DNA of 64,000 nt from Craterostigma plantagineum (Eukaryota; Streptophyta; Magnoliopsida; Lamiales; Linderniaceae): assembly GCA_027422505.1 (NCBI GenBank), contig JAPQWV010000005.1:8003501-8067500 (forward strand). The letters are read 5' to 3'. The translations under genes were made by a program, and so were the position numbers. Shown piece by piece: positions 21,741-34,331 of this stretch. How positions within the stretch are numbered: the first letter of the stretch is position 1; each line of letters starts with the position of its first letter. Under the pieces are notes generated by a model, which saw nothing but the letters and a program-made list of their open reading frames with translations, searched no databases and was not told where the DNA came from.

Positions 21741-22969
21741 TAGAATAATAATCCAAGCACGTAAACTTTCCTCTTGAGGGTCCCAAGTTGTTTTTGTCCT
21801 GTTTGATATAAATGGAGAGAAGAAGGAAAGGCTATGTGGCTTTTGCATCGACAAGTGGTAGCCAACAATGACTAGCGCTACATGCTTAAATGGGCATGAT
21901 ACATTTTTCTCTTTTCATGTTTATTTCACTCTAATATTTGTCAAATATAACATGTGAACATAAACCTATAATATCATGGAAATTTTAATAATTAACCGAT
22001 GATAACACATGCTTACAGGGTGTAAAAATTATGTAAAATCTTAACTTATCAATTTACGACTGCAACTTATGCTTATGATTAGGTAAGACCCTGTATTAAA
22101 CTTTCACTAGGCTTGCTTCTATGTGCAAACCGTGGTTTACCCTCTCGACGTTGTTTGAAGGAGGATGCAAATGGTAGGTTAGAACAAAGCTTCTTCCATT
22201 ATTACTGCCGACGGATATCGGACAACACCGTAATCCCAATTTACGGCAATGGAGGGAGTGAAAGCTCGTCCCACACGACTTTATAGCGAAAGCCAAAGAG
22301 TAAAAAATCAAGGGTATTAGACGACAAAGCCTTTCGAATGGAGACAAATTAGAATGGCCTTTCGATTATTTGATGTAATCGGCTATCCATAGTGGTTTAT
22401 CTAACGTGTTCACTTCGTCTTCTTCTTTGCCTACAGGAAGAATAATGTTGCCTTAATGAATGAGTAGTAGACGAAGAAGATGAGTTGAATGCTTCTGTAG
22501 ATGGAACTTAATAACAATTGATTATTTTGTGTGTTTTTATTGCTTTTTCTATTCATCTGTCAATGGTTCATGGAAAAGTTTTATTCTATTTCCACATATG
22601 GTTAAAAGCCCTCTTTTACATAATAAAGAGACATAATTTCATAATAATATGACAAAGACATATATTTATTCAATCATTTGCCCTATCTGCGTCGTCATCG
22701 TGTAAACAAAAATCAAACGGTAGAATAGCAAGATTGGTCAAAACACCATCACTTTGGTGGTTAGACAACCAACATTTAACTATTACTGAACTATGGTTTG
22801 GTGCGGCAATCTTTATCTTGCTATATTAGATAGTTGAAACTTCAGTTTTTTTAATAAAAAGTCTATTGAAATATATTATACATTTTTTGATGCATTTTCA
22901 TGTCTTTGTTTGATTCTTCTATGATATGGACTAAAAATTAGATGGGCTGAAAAAGAAAAATATAAGAAG
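21741..22969. other. Intergenic DNA, nothing recognised
   Basis: The sequence is AT-rich with several short frames on both strands that lack recognisable motifs or plausible splice continuation. No transposon termini were identified. Confidence 0.4.
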
Positions 22970-23460
22970 AGGCCCGTTAGGCCCATGCAGGAAATTATAA
23001 AGGTGAAAGGACTTTTAAAAAGAAAAAGCTACAGGACGCGACTGATGACTCTGACTGCTGCAAAAGTCACCTCTGACAGGACAGCACATATTGTGCATCA
23101 CATTGTCCCGGAGGGTCATATCACCAGGGATGTCGGGATGTACCTTCAGGCAATATCCAGAAGCCTCTATAAAAGGGGTACTTGGCCATTTTTGCGAGGG
23201 GAAGCATTCAAGACGCAAAACGAATACATAACAAAAGGAGAGAACCTCTCAGCTGCGAAATACTCCAATGTTCTTCATTTTTACATGTTCTTGTGAGAGA
23301 AAAAGAGAGAAAGAAAGTGTTGTGAGTGTGTAACTTCCAAAAGTGATAAAGAAAACATTAAATGCGCCCCGTGGACGTAGGATTCTAAGGAATCCGAACC
23401 ACGTAATCTCCTGTCTCTCTTTTTTACGTCTTTATTATACCCCGTTACGTCATATCACAT
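22970..23460 (+). repeat. Candidate LTR with TATA box
   Basis: A TATA-like box (CTCTATAAAAGGGG, 23165-23178) precedes a transcribed-looking leader. Near 23,361-23,410, GCGCCCCGTGGACGTAGG and CCGAACCACGTAATCTCC match a phrase commonly seen in the U5 part of plant LTRs. The 103-residue frame at 22,985-23,296 has no known domain. Boundaries and pairing are unknown. The 23,460-24,040 stretch shows repeated CACGTCCCA words (23,525-23,640) but no gene. Confidence 0.4.
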
Positions 23461-24042
23461 GCACAACTAGGTCCGCACCGTTCGCGGACCTACACGGGCC
23501 TCAAAATATCCACGCCTCCTACTTTCTGTTACGTCCCTTTCACGTCCCAAACACGTCTCCAACATGTCCCACGTCCCAAACGCGTGCCGAACACGTCCCA
23601 CGTCCCCAGCACGTCCCAAACAAGTCCCTAGCACATCCCTTTCAGTTCCCTCACAAACAAGCACCTTGCGCACGTCTTAAACTTTGTGATAATATATTCT
23701 ACCGCTATATAAATTTTCCCGAACCACATATAAATCTCTTTGATTGGGATAGCCCCATATCACTCTGTATGATTCTTCCTTTGGGTTGCAATTTCTTCCT
23801 CATAGCCGCACAACGTGAATTCGCATAGGACCAACTACAAAAATTACAATTTGGTCTCACTCACAAAAGCCATTTTTATATCTATCTTGTTAGTTTTGGT
23901 TGTTTCATCAAAGTCTCGTGATAACCTATTTATATCCAATTACAAAAATTATCTAATCTCATAAAATAAAACCTAAATATCATAACTTAACGAAACTCTA
24001 AAAAGATTCTCTTTCATGTTTTACGTCGACCATCGAAGCTTA

Positions 24043-24651
24043 GACCATCTCCAAGCGAGAAACGCATTCTCAAACTCAAACTCATTTTCAAACTCAAAAT
24101 GCAGCAATTCTTCTTCAACCGATCAACTTATTCTCAAACTCAACGGACTATTTTGTAATATTCACTTCCACACCGATTTTTACAAATTTCAATATTATCC
24201 ACATATTTTATAACTTTACAAATTAGACTATAAATATTATTTTAGATTTAATCATAAAAAATTAATAAGGTTAATAATATTTTAGATTTCACTTTTAATA
24301 TTGCAAGCTTCACTTTTAATATTTCGACGGCTTGAAAAATAAAAGGACTCAGCTTTTTGTTATCTGCCCTTCGTGCACCTTTTTCTGACAACTCATTGTC
24401 ACAGTCTTGTCTATTTTCTTTATCTGTCATTCCTCAGTTTTTTATGACACAAAAACAGATATACGAAAAGGAAGAAAAATATGGACTTCTATGCAAATAA
24501 AATTATTCCATAGCATTCTAACGGCTCCAAATGCAAACATGCGTCCAAAGGAGGAAAGGAAGCTATCTGACGCAATTTGAGTTTAGTTTTGGTGTTTGAT
24601 TGGAGTAAATTTACCTTAAATTTGCGTTTTAGTGCTCGGTTGGAGATGCTC
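24043..24651. mobile_element. Tourist-like (PIF/Harbinger) MITE
   Basis: The termini GACCATCTCCAAGC and GGTTGGAGATGCTC are inverted, and the TTA duplication flanks both ends (24040-24042 and 24652-24654). Subterminal AACTCAAACTCATTTTC words also occur in the related element at 30,787. The interior is noncoding. It ends about 130 bp upstream of the PADRE/PIRL pseudogene. Confidence 0.82.
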
Positions 24652-24785
24652 TTAGTTTAGTCAGGCGGAGAACTCAAAGCTATCTACGAAGCTTTGGAGT
24701 TTTTTTTTGCTGCTTTGTGCTTAGATGATGCCAAAGCAAATCGACCTTCATATAAACAAACACACACTCACACATACCAATTGAA

Positions 24786-25270
24786 ATGTTCAGACATGTG
24801 CTCATGCTTAGGATCTCCGGCGCTCAGCTCAAGGACGTCACTGTTCGGGTCGTCCACGCGGGCGGGCGGGCGAGTGCGAGTCGAGATGTACCACAACCCG
24901 ATCCGAGCTTCGACCCTGACCCAGAGGCATCCCGGCACGTGCGTGGATTTTGCCGGACGTTTTCCGGCGGCCCGGCACAGTGCGTTCTGTCCGACCGACG
25001 GCGACGTTTTGTTGCCGGGCCGTAAGTGTTTCGTGGTTACCGTCGAGAAATTGAGGATTAGGGATTTGAAGAAGAGTGGAAATCGAACGGGGGCTGTCGT
25101 CAGATTCGAAGAAGGAGAAGAAAAGCCGCCGCCGCCGCCGGAGCTTATGGTACCATTGTTGCGGGTTATGATTGTGGGATGGTTTCTGACGAAGATTCTT
25201 CGTTTTGTTCGGCGAAGGACTTTTACATATCGAGGGAGAATTGGTCGGCGGACTGTGCGGCGGCGAAGAT
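24786..25270 (+). pseudogene. PADRE (DUF4228) family pseudogene
   Basis: Family segments appear in order but in different frames. VTVRVVHAGGR is in one frame; VEMYHNPIRASTLTQRHPGT and DVLLPGRKCFVV then TVEKLRIRDLKKSG are in a second; SAKDFYISRENW is in a third. This matches the small plant PADRE proteins (N-terminal core, 'LPG.KYF.VP..TVEKL' motif, 'DFY.SKE.W' tail), which are stress-responsive and of unclear biochemistry. At least two frameshifts prevent a normal product. The tail runs straight into an LRR exon of a PIRL-like gene, so the two are physically fused. The alternative reading as one 227-residue frame (24,694-25,377) fits only part of the family. Confidence 0.65.
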
Positions 25271-26635
25271 TCACGCGTTGGTTGTCCTCAATCTTTCTCA
25301 GAACCAGCTTGAGGTATCTCTGCTTTCCCCCTTTTTACTTTTGTCGACAAGGTGTTTGCTTTTTTGTCTGTGAATGAAGATATATGATTTTCTCTGGGAT
25401 GCTTTTATGGGCCTTTCTTTCTTTCGGGCAAGGATCTTAAAATTTTTATCTTTTTTGTTCTTCAGCTCAGAAGCTATTAGCCTTATGGTTTTTTTTCTGG
25501 CGATATGATTATCTTTTCATTCGATTTTATCCGATGATCATAGAAGCTATGTCTCCCTTGTTTGGTTTGAAGGGCTCATACCCGAAAAAATGCTTCGGTA
25601 TGTAGTTCATTTCCACATCTTTTTTTTTTTTCATCTTTGAAGCCATTATAACAATCACAGCCTTCATGTATTACTTGTCTGAGCTCAATCTGCAACACCA
25701 AGACTACTATGAATTGTGGTAATAACATGCTTTTTTATTGTATCTTGGAACATTCTTCTGATCTCATAATCCTTGCTTTAGGTACTTCCCGACTCGATCT
25801 CAGGACTACGAAACTTACAGCAGCTCAACGTATCTTCCAACCTTCTAGAAACTTTGCCAGACTCCATCGATTTGTTAGTGAATCTCAAAATCTTGAACAT
25901 TTCTGGTAACTCAAGGAACTCCCTGAAACTATCGCCGGTTGCAGGTAAAGCTTCTCTTACAGTAGTAGGGTTCTAATTGTTACACATATCAGTATGAATG
26001 AAACCTTCAAAAAGTCAACATCTTTGTTCACCATATCCTTTTGATGGAAAATTCGAATCTCATAAACAGGTCTTCGATCGAATTGGACGCAAGCTTCAAC
26101 AACCTTATGTTCTTGCCCGTCAACATTGGCTACGGTCTCGAAAATCTCAAAAGCTGCTGTACATGCATCTGAACAATTAAGGGCTTTGCCGTAAACCATA
26201 TGCAAAATGAAATTGCTGAAGCACTTGGACTTACACTTCAACGCCATCCATGGCCTTCCACTTTCCATAGGCCAACTCACGAACCTCGAAATCTTGAACC
26301 TCAGCAGCAACTTCAGCGACTTAACAAACCTGCCCGAGGGCGTCGGGCAGCTGACCAATCTCAGGGAACTCGACGTCAGCAACAATCAGATCCACGCCCT
26401 GCCCGAGACTATCTACCTCGTAGAGAATCTGAAGGAGATGAACTTGGATGGGAATCCACTTGTGATTCCTCCGAGGGAAGTTGTTACCGAGGGCGTCGAG
26501 GCGATTAAAGAGTATATGATGAAGAGGAGGCTCGATTTGTTGAAGGCTGAGCAGCAAATGATTTTGGCCGAAGAGAAAAGGTACGACGAAAATGGATGGG
26601 TTGGCCAGGGCGTGTCCCTTTTGGGGAATGCCTAA
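25271..26635 (+). pseudogene. PIRL: Plant intracellular Ras-group LRR (PIRL) partial pseudogene
   Basis: Three exon-like blocks joined by GT-AG introns encode leucine-rich repeats: 25271-25313 (VVLNLSQNQLE), 25782-25944 ([20 protein letters not shown]...) and 26070-26635. The last block ends in the conserved PIRL C-terminus (LTNLEILNLSSNFSDLTNLP, then NPLVIPPREVV and IKEYMMKRRLDLL). Damage comprises frameshifts near 25,912, 26,150 and 26,177 and a TAA at 26,192-26,194. The long PIRL N-terminal region is absent and replaced by PADRE sequence. PIRLs are cytosolic LRR proteins related to animal Ras-binding LRRs. The final 143 codons are open but probably not expressed as a normal protein. Confidence 0.8.
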
Positions 26636-26639
26636 TCGG

Positions 26640-28619
26640 GAATTTCCCGTTATTTCGGGGAAAGTGAAGCGAGGGATCCGTTCTTGGATCAAAAACGGTA
26701 AGAACTTATAGGTTGTAATAATAAAATTGAATTGACTGTTGCTGAATTGAGTTTTGTTGTCTTCTTGGTGAAGTATGAATTTGCTGAAGATGATTGAAAA
26801 GCTGGTTATGAAATATGAACTATGGTTTCGTTTCTGATGTAATGTTGTTGCCTATGTTTTCCCTCGAGATTATTACTTTAAGGTTTCACATAATTTTGAT
26901 TATATTTTAGGCCTTTTGTCCAATAAGTTTGCACTTTTATGACAAGCGACTTAAAAGATTGCAACTTTCGCAACCAACTTCTAAAACCATAGCAGTTTAA
27001 GGACAAGAACTGCCTATTTCTTTAGTTTTTTGACAAAATAATATATTGAGAAAGAAGCTCATTTTCACAGCAAGCATCAAAGAGAGACAAATTCTTTATC
27101 TTTTTGCTTGTCTGTCCGGTGATTGTAGTACATGCTTCCTAATTAGCTTCAAATTCGTACATAGGAAGAAAATGGGAACCTAAATATTGACCTTCATTTA
27201 CGGATTTGCAGCTTTACATAAGCGTACTTTTTTTCTCTGCACTCGTCTTTTGTCCGTATATTGGTACTTACTTCTTCGGTTTGTAGCACCTTCATCTGTG
27301 TGTATGTGTGTGTGTGTAAAAATAAACAAGACAGAATTGTAAAGAAGCAAAGACGCTTGTAAGCTGTAATAGCACCGTCATAGACAGCTTATGCAAGGAT
27401 AGAATCAAGGAAGAAACTGTAATAATCGACACCGTTCTATCCTCACATAAGATGCCTATCACCGTGTTATTATAAACAACTTACCATATGTCTCCACCTT
27501 TGATTTCTCCGAGAAATTCAAGGGCTATGACTTATGAGGTATTTTTCTTCCCTCAACAACAACCTTCAGAAAAGAAATAAAAAAAACTCTATTAACACCT
27601 AATTATCGATACGATTAAGGTTGGGGGCTGTCTTTTCTTTTCGTACGTGTCAGAGATTTTAGTGGTTTTTAGAAAGAGAATGGTAGGTATTGCTGTGCTG
27701 CTGAGGTAGGAGAAGAAATGAGATCTATCTCTCTTTTCAGTTTCAGTACTTGCTATTGTTATATGTAGTGACTCGACTTAGGTTTAGTGTTAGGTTATTA
27801 ATGGGCTTCGTTTTCATGATCTAAAGGCCCAAATAATTTTTATTATTTTTTCCTTTTCTTTACAATGAAAGTAGGCATTTTCTGTCCGCGTGAGAATCGA
27901 GGGATTGACATTTTCTGTCCAATGAAGAAAAAAGAATATTGTAGATCAGAGTTTAACAGTCATAGTTTTGGAGTTTTAGATGCATATTCGTAATCGATTC
28001 TTTAGTCTTTTTAGATGCATTTTAGACTCCGTTGTGTGTTCGCACTGACTGAAGTGAATTGCTTCCCACATGAATAGGGAAGAATATGCCTTATTCTTGT
28101 TCAATCTTCAACTCTTGTTTTCTCTTTGGTTTTCTTTTTCGTTTTAGGGTTTGTTTAGATACCTATTTCAAATAGACTGTTGTTAGAGCGAAAAGTCCAT
28201 TTACAGATATTTGTAGTGTTTGGTAATTAATTTAAATACACTTTTTTGGGACAAAACTTCTCACCGGCAACGATGGGAAATGTTCACTTCCATGGCTGCG
28301 CCTGCAAAATTAATCAGTATTGTAAAAATCGGTCTAGGCGACTGATTAATCAGTAAAAATCAAATTTCTATATTTTTGGGGGGCAAATGTCTACAACTAC
28401 AAAAGAAAGGAATTTTGTACTACTTTTGCACAGTTGGGATCGACATAATTTATTCAGAATGTTTTGAGGAAATCTGATGCACCTTCACTTCGGTAGAATA
28501 ATGAGAAATTGGTAAAACCGTCTATAATATATATTAAAGTTGGAAGATTCACAAAAATGAAGCCTATAAAGGTTCCTGCCTCAAGCCCATAATCGATTGA
28601 GTGGAGATTCCTCGTATAT
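26640..28619. other. Intergenic DNA with promoter-like motifs
   Basis: No coding region is supported. Near 27,800-27,835 there are TGGGCT and GGCCCA (site II-like), and at about 28,143-28,152 a TTTAGGGTTT telo-box-like motif. These are combinations usual in promoters of plant translation and organelle genes. An ATG-containing stretch at about 28,272-28,310 is cut off by a hAT-derived fragment (28,315-28,370). This may be the 5' remnant of a lost gene. Confidence 0.35.
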
Positions 28620-28801
28620 ATATAGAGGAATGATATGGTGCTCACCTTATGTGAGCACCTTATACGGACACCTGCTGATTTGGCACCGATTCGTGCCAAA
28701 TCAGCATGTCACTTCAACATCAAATGCTATGTGGCATTAATCAACACATCTTCGGTGTCATAGATCGACACATATGATGCTGATGTGCCATGTTTACGTG
28801 G

Positions 28802-28834
<33 letters not shown>

Positions 28835-28838
28835 AAAA
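28620..28838. repeat. Inverted-repeat cluster and (TA)n microsatellite
   Basis: GGTGCTCACCTTATGTGAGCACC forms one imperfect palindrome. A perfect 13-bp inverted repeat (GCTGATTTGGCAC at 28674-28686 and its complement at 28693-28705) encloses a 6-base loop. A (TA)n run lies at 28,802-28,829. The block ends right at the stop codon of the PPR gene and so probably forms its 3' UTR. It looks MITE-derived, but paired ends were not found. Confidence 0.55.
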
Positions 28839-28839
28839 C

Positions 28840-30402
28840 CTACAAGTCCATCCCTCTCTGTATCATCATTCCCCGAATTCTCTCCACGTCCTCGAAACGA
28901 CCCGCCTTCTCATAAACACCGATCAAAAGTTCGAAATTACCCTCGACGTCAGGCTCCATCTCAAACAAAAACTCCGCCGCCTTCTCTCCGATTTCGACAT
29001 TCCCGCCGTGGAGATAGCAACCGTAGAGCAACGCTCCCCAAACCGTGGGCCCCGCCCCGACCTCCATTTTATTCGTCACGAAATCGTACGCCTCGCCCAC
29101 AAATCCCGACCTACTGTAAAGGTTGGCCATGCAAGCATAGTGCTCCATGGTAGGAACAATCCCATACTCCTCGACCATCGTAGCGTAAATCCTCTCGCCT
29201 TCTTCCACCATCCCAGAATTAGCGCATGCAGAAAGCAACGAAACAAATGTAATTTCGTCGGGAGAATTGCCCGAATTTATCATCTGAGCAAAGTAGTAGT
29301 TAAGGGCTTCTTTTGGATGATCTTTCGAGTGGGCCGATATGATTGAGTTCCATGAAACAATGTCTTTCTCGGGCATGGATTCGAACACCAATCTTGCTCG
29401 ACTCAACATACCTCCAACTGAGTAGAAAGCTAGCAAAGAATTGGCGATGGAAGGTTGAAAAATCGTTCCTTTACGCAAAACCCATGCGTGAATCTGCAAA
29501 CCGATCTCGAAAGGAATGGCATTCGTCAAGGTCGACGATAAAGTGGATGAATCGGGCTCGCATTTCTCTCTTATCATCCACCGTAATGTTTCCAATGCTT
29601 CAGCAACAAGAGAGTGCCTTAAGTATCCCATTATCATCGAATTCCAGGAAACTAACCCCTTCTCGTCGATGCAATCGAAGACCTTCCTAGCTTTAGAGAT
29701 GTCTCCGCACTTGGCATACATATCGACGAGCGCGTTGAGAACGAATTCGTTCCTCCAAAGGCCCGAACGAATACAGTGGCGATGGACTTCTTCGCCAGCT
29801 TGAATCATCCCTACGCCTCCGCAGGCTTTCAAGACCCTCGGGAAAGTGTGCTCGTCGGGCCCCACGCCGTCTTCGATCATTTGGAAGTAGATCGCCAGCG
29901 CGTCTTCGTAGAGGCCCGTTTCGGTGTACCCCGAGATGAGAGAATTCCAGGGAAAAGCCGACGAGTTTCGCTTAGGCATTTCGTCGAACACCTCGTGGGC
30001 TTCTTCCATTCGCCCGCTGCAGGCGTAGAGGCGCAGGAGCTTGGATGAGATTCCGGCGTTGGTGCGCAGAAGCTTCTTGGGGATTAGGGTTCTGAGCCTA
30101 AGGCCTTGATCGACGGCGTTTAGCTGAAAGCATGCTTCTAAAAGGACGGCGAAGATTTGTGGGTCGTCTATGGAGATGCCGTTCTTCACGGTGGATTCCA
30201 AGTTGTTGATGGTGGCGCAGAGAGCTTGCAGCTTTGATTGTGGTTGTGGTTCGGGTCGGGTCAGAAGTGGTGTTGGGTACGGCTTTGCGGGTTGGGTTCT
30301 TGATTTTCGGGTTTGGTGGGTTTTCTTCTGCTTCTTCTTTCCGGCGAAGTTATTACATGGGAGGATTTTAAGTTTGCATGGTGGCTGGAAACAGAGGTTC
30401 AT
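28840..30402 (-). CDS. OTP70: OTP70-like pentatricopeptide repeat protein (E class)
   Basis: This is a single intronless frame of 520 residues. The N-terminus (about 1-55) is basic and Ser/Pro/Thr-rich, like an organelle transit peptide. PLS-type PPR motifs follow from about residue 80 (SSKLLRLYACSGRMEEAHEV, WNSLISGYTETGLYEDAL, NALVDMYAKCGDISKARKVF). The C-terminus has the E/E+ motifs (PTVWGALLYGCYLHG) and no DYW domain. The length and text closely match Arabidopsis At4g25270 (OTP70), a chloroplast protein required for rpoC1 intron splicing. The assignment is from recalled family similarity, not a search. The frame is intact. The stop codon abuts a (TA)n repeat. Confidence 0.9.
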   Translation of the reverse strand: MNLCFQPPCKLKILPCNNFAGKKKQKKTHQTRKSRTQPAKPYPTPLLTRPEPQPQSKLQALCATINNLESTVKNGISIDDPQIFAVLLEACFQLNAVDQGLRLRTLIPKKLLRTNAGISSKLLRLYACSGRMEEAHEVFDEMPKRNSSAFPWNSLISGYTETGLYEDALAIYFQMIEDGVGPDEHTFPRVLKACGGVGMIQAGEEVHRHCIRSGLWRNEFVLNALVDMYAKCGDISKARKVFDCIDEKGLVSWNSMIMGYLRHSLVAEALETLRWMIREKCEPDSSTLSSTLTNAIPFEIGLQIHAWVLRKGTIFQPSIANSLLAFYSVGGMLSRARLVFESMPEKDIVSWNSIISAHSKDHPKEALNYYFAQMINSGNSPDEITFVSLLSACANSGMVEEGERIYATMVEEYGIVPTMEHYACMANLYSRSGFVGEAYDFVTNKMEVGAGPTVWGALLYGCYLHGGNVEIGEKAAEFLFEMEPDVEGNFELLIGVYEKAGRFEDVERIRGMMIQRGMDL

Positions 30403-30786
30403 ATTTTGAGATATCTTCGTACTATTTTACTGATACTTACAACAAATACATACACATTACTTTAGTCAAACGAATATGTAAGAACTGATTAAAAAATGAG
30501 ACAAGACAACAATTCCATCCTTACTGAAAAGCTTGAATGAGATTATATCCAATTTAAAATATATACAAAAAAATCTATTTCTATTTGTATATGATTCAAC
30601 ACTATCTTTAATCTGATGTATATTGTATGAGCTTATATACAAAAAAGTTTACAGTTGATAGGTAACAACAAAATATAACGAAGTTACTAAATCCCAGGTT
30701 TTCAACCCTTACACTCTCTTTTTCCTTCCTTCTATTTGATCCATTAAGAAAAACAACTAAACTCCTCAAATCCTCCCTCATTCTTA

Positions 30787-31308
30787 GAGCATCTCCATTC
30801 GATACCCAAAAACCCAAAATATATACTAAAAGTTCTCCAACCGTACACCAAACGCAAACTCAAAATGCGTTTTCATCTTCTCTTTTCTGTTTTAAACAGC
30901 ATATATGCGTTTTGGGAATACGATATCCCAAAAGATGCGTTTGATGTTTTAAAAATTACAATATATACCCTTTATTATTTTTAATAATTAAAGTACCCAT
31001 ACAAAAAATCAAAAATATAAAAGGACTCCTGCTATTAATAATTATTTTTTCTACGTTTTTTATATGAAAAAATATTAAGTTTATTATTAATTTTGTGAAA
31101 TTATTTTTTTCAATCGAATTAAAATAATAGTATGGTTTGATTTGTAAAGTTATAAATTTCATGGGTAATATTAAAAAATCGAATAGAAGAGAACGTTACA
31201 ATACTGGTCTTTTAAGTTTGCGAATTGGTTTATCGGTTGGAGAAGAAGTACTGCATTTTGAGTTTGAGAATGCGTTTGAGTTTGGGAATGCGTTTTTCGA
31301 TTGGAAAC
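30787..31308. mobile_element. Tourist-like MITE, right end degraded
   Basis: The left end TTA|GAGCATCTCCATTCGA matches the 24,043 family. The right side has the family's inverted subterminal words (GAGTTTGGGAATGCG, TTTTTCGATTGGAAA), but the terminal GGAGATGCTC is not intact. It ends where the GAE pseudogene begins. No gene lies in it. Confidence 0.6.
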
Positions 31309-32057
31309 ACATCTCCAAGGAACTTCAACGCCTACTACGCGGGCTTCGTGGACTCCCCCGTTTTCGGGCCCTAAGGCTCGAGGTGACGGTGTGGTGGGCC
31401 TCGAGAACTTCAACAACTACTACGACCCGTCCCTCAAGCGGGCCCACCAGAAACTCCTCGAAAAGGATGGCATATACGTAGCCGAAGGCGACGTATACGA
31501 CTCTGCACTGCTAAAAAAAAGCACTTCATGGTGTACTGGCCTTGGGGAGATAGCGCACACGTACAACCACATATACGGGCTTTCAATAACGGGCTTAGGT
31601 TCTTCACAGTGTATGGGCCTAGGGGGAGGCCCGACATGGTCTACTTCACAAAAAATATTTTGAAGGGAAAGCCCATACGCATTTTCGAAGGGCCCGGGCA
31701 CGCCACGCTGGCGAGGGATTTCATGTATATAGACGATGTTGTGAAGGGTTGTCTAGGGTCGATTAATACAGCGGGAAGAGCACTGGGAGCGGAGGGGAGA
31801 AGGCGGGGCCCGCGCAGTTGAGTGTTTTCAACCTCGGGAATACTTCGCCCGTCCCTCTGAGTAGGCTCGTCGGGATTTCGGAGAGGGAGTTGAAGGTGAA
31901 GGCAAAGAGGGAGGTGATGGAGATGCCGAGGAATGGAGATGTGATGTTTACCCACGCGAATATTGGCTATGCGAGGCGGGAGATTGGATGTATGCCTACG
32001 ACGGATGCTGAAGAAGTTCGTCGAGTGGTATTTGAGTTATTAAGGCGAGAATTGTAA
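31309..32057 (+). pseudogene. GAE: Truncated UDP-glucuronate 4-epimerase (GAE) copy
   Basis: Segments in two alternating frames match plant GAE: DGVVGLENFNNYYDPSLKRA, then IAHTYNHIYGLSITGL, RFFTVYGPRGRPDMVYF, LARDFMYIDDVVKGCLGS and VFNLGNTSPVPLSRLV. GAE converts UDP-glucuronate to UDP-galacturonate for pectin in the Golgi. Missing are the N-terminal membrane anchor, the glycine-rich NAD-binding start and about 100 central residues with the catalytic region, and a frameshift near 31,800 breaks the rest. Functional GAE genes are usually intronless, so this copy cannot be called processed on that ground alone. It is a pseudogene. Confidence 0.85.
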
Positions 32058-32680
32058 CACGAGTAGTGCTTTTTAATCTGATCTCATATGATTGGACTCT
32101 CGAAGTTTTCGGGGTTTTTTTTCCATACATGGTAGAATTATGAGAAGATGCAGACAACTGCGCCAAAAGTTTTTTCTTCTTTGTTCTTACACGATGCCAT
32201 CGTAGTTCCTAGACTATCACAAAATATAGTCCTAAACGAATCAGGAAGACCAGTCTAAAACGAATATGAAACTCATTATCGACTACGGAACGATCTGACT
32301 GCTAGCGAAACTTGATTCATGTTACCCGCCAACACACACTAACATCGGTAGTTACGGGATTTCGAACTGTGATAAAAGAAAATTTAACAACTCTCTTCAA
32401 CCTCTAGGCCAACACAAGAGGAGGGGATCTCTGTTCTTTTTTCATGATAATAGCTTGATATGTTTTTTATTACCAACACTGGACTATAACAAGGGAAACA
32501 TAGATAGAAGATCCGAAAGAGTAATAATATGTAAAATTGGTTGGAGATTGTCATTGTCAAGTGGATAATAATTTAAATTAACTAACTTGCACTTGTCAAA
32601 AGTTGAAAACAGCGTTACCACAAAAAGACTTGGATGTAATGCAGTCCTCCATCTCAGACCAAACTGCTCCGTGCAATGTC
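32058..32680. other. Intergenic DNA, nothing recognised
   Basis: This short AT-rich spacer lies between the GAE pseudogene and the RPS13 stop codon. It probably includes the RPS13 3' UTR on the minus strand. Confidence 0.5.
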
Positions 32681-33996
<1,316 letters not shown>

Positions 33997-34084
33997 GGCG
34001 GCGTTGGGAGGCGCGTGGCGGCGACTGAGTGTTGGTTGGTGGTGCCTAAAGCTGGAAAATGGAGAAAAGACGATTTGTGTATGG

Positions 34085-34140
34085 CGAGCTTAGGTTTTTA
34101 GTGTTCTATTTTACGTTCGGTTAGCTTAATTGGGCCGATT
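34085..34140 (-). promoter_or_regulatory. RPS13 promoter motifs (site II and telo-box-like)
   Basis: TGGGCC at 34131-34136 is a site II element. TTAGGTTTTT at about 34,091 is a near telo-box on the minus strand. They lie about 95-140 bp upstream of the ATG. Site II plus telo-box is the usual pairing in plant ribosomal protein promoters and gives coordinated growth-linked expression. No reporter evidence is available here. Confidence 0.5.
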
Positions 34141-34331
34141 GGGTCTACTCTTAACATAAAATGGCGTTAATCCATTAACAATGGATTAAAAGTCCCTGTA
34201 ATATTATCCGATTTTTGAATTATAGTTATTTAAGGTGTTCTCTACGCTCAAATACCCAAAACGACAAAACAACTATCATTTCGGCCCGTCATAAATTTTG
34301 TATGTCTCTACCTAGTAAAATAAAAGATTTT

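Noticed and set aside
24768..25274. 168-codon minus frame
   Set aside because: It is antisense to PADRE motifs, has no known domain and is a by-product of GC-rich coding bias on the + strand.
28774..29346. 190-codon and 122-codon + frames, and other + frames to 30,409
   Set aside because: They are antisense shadows of the OTP70-like PPR gene.
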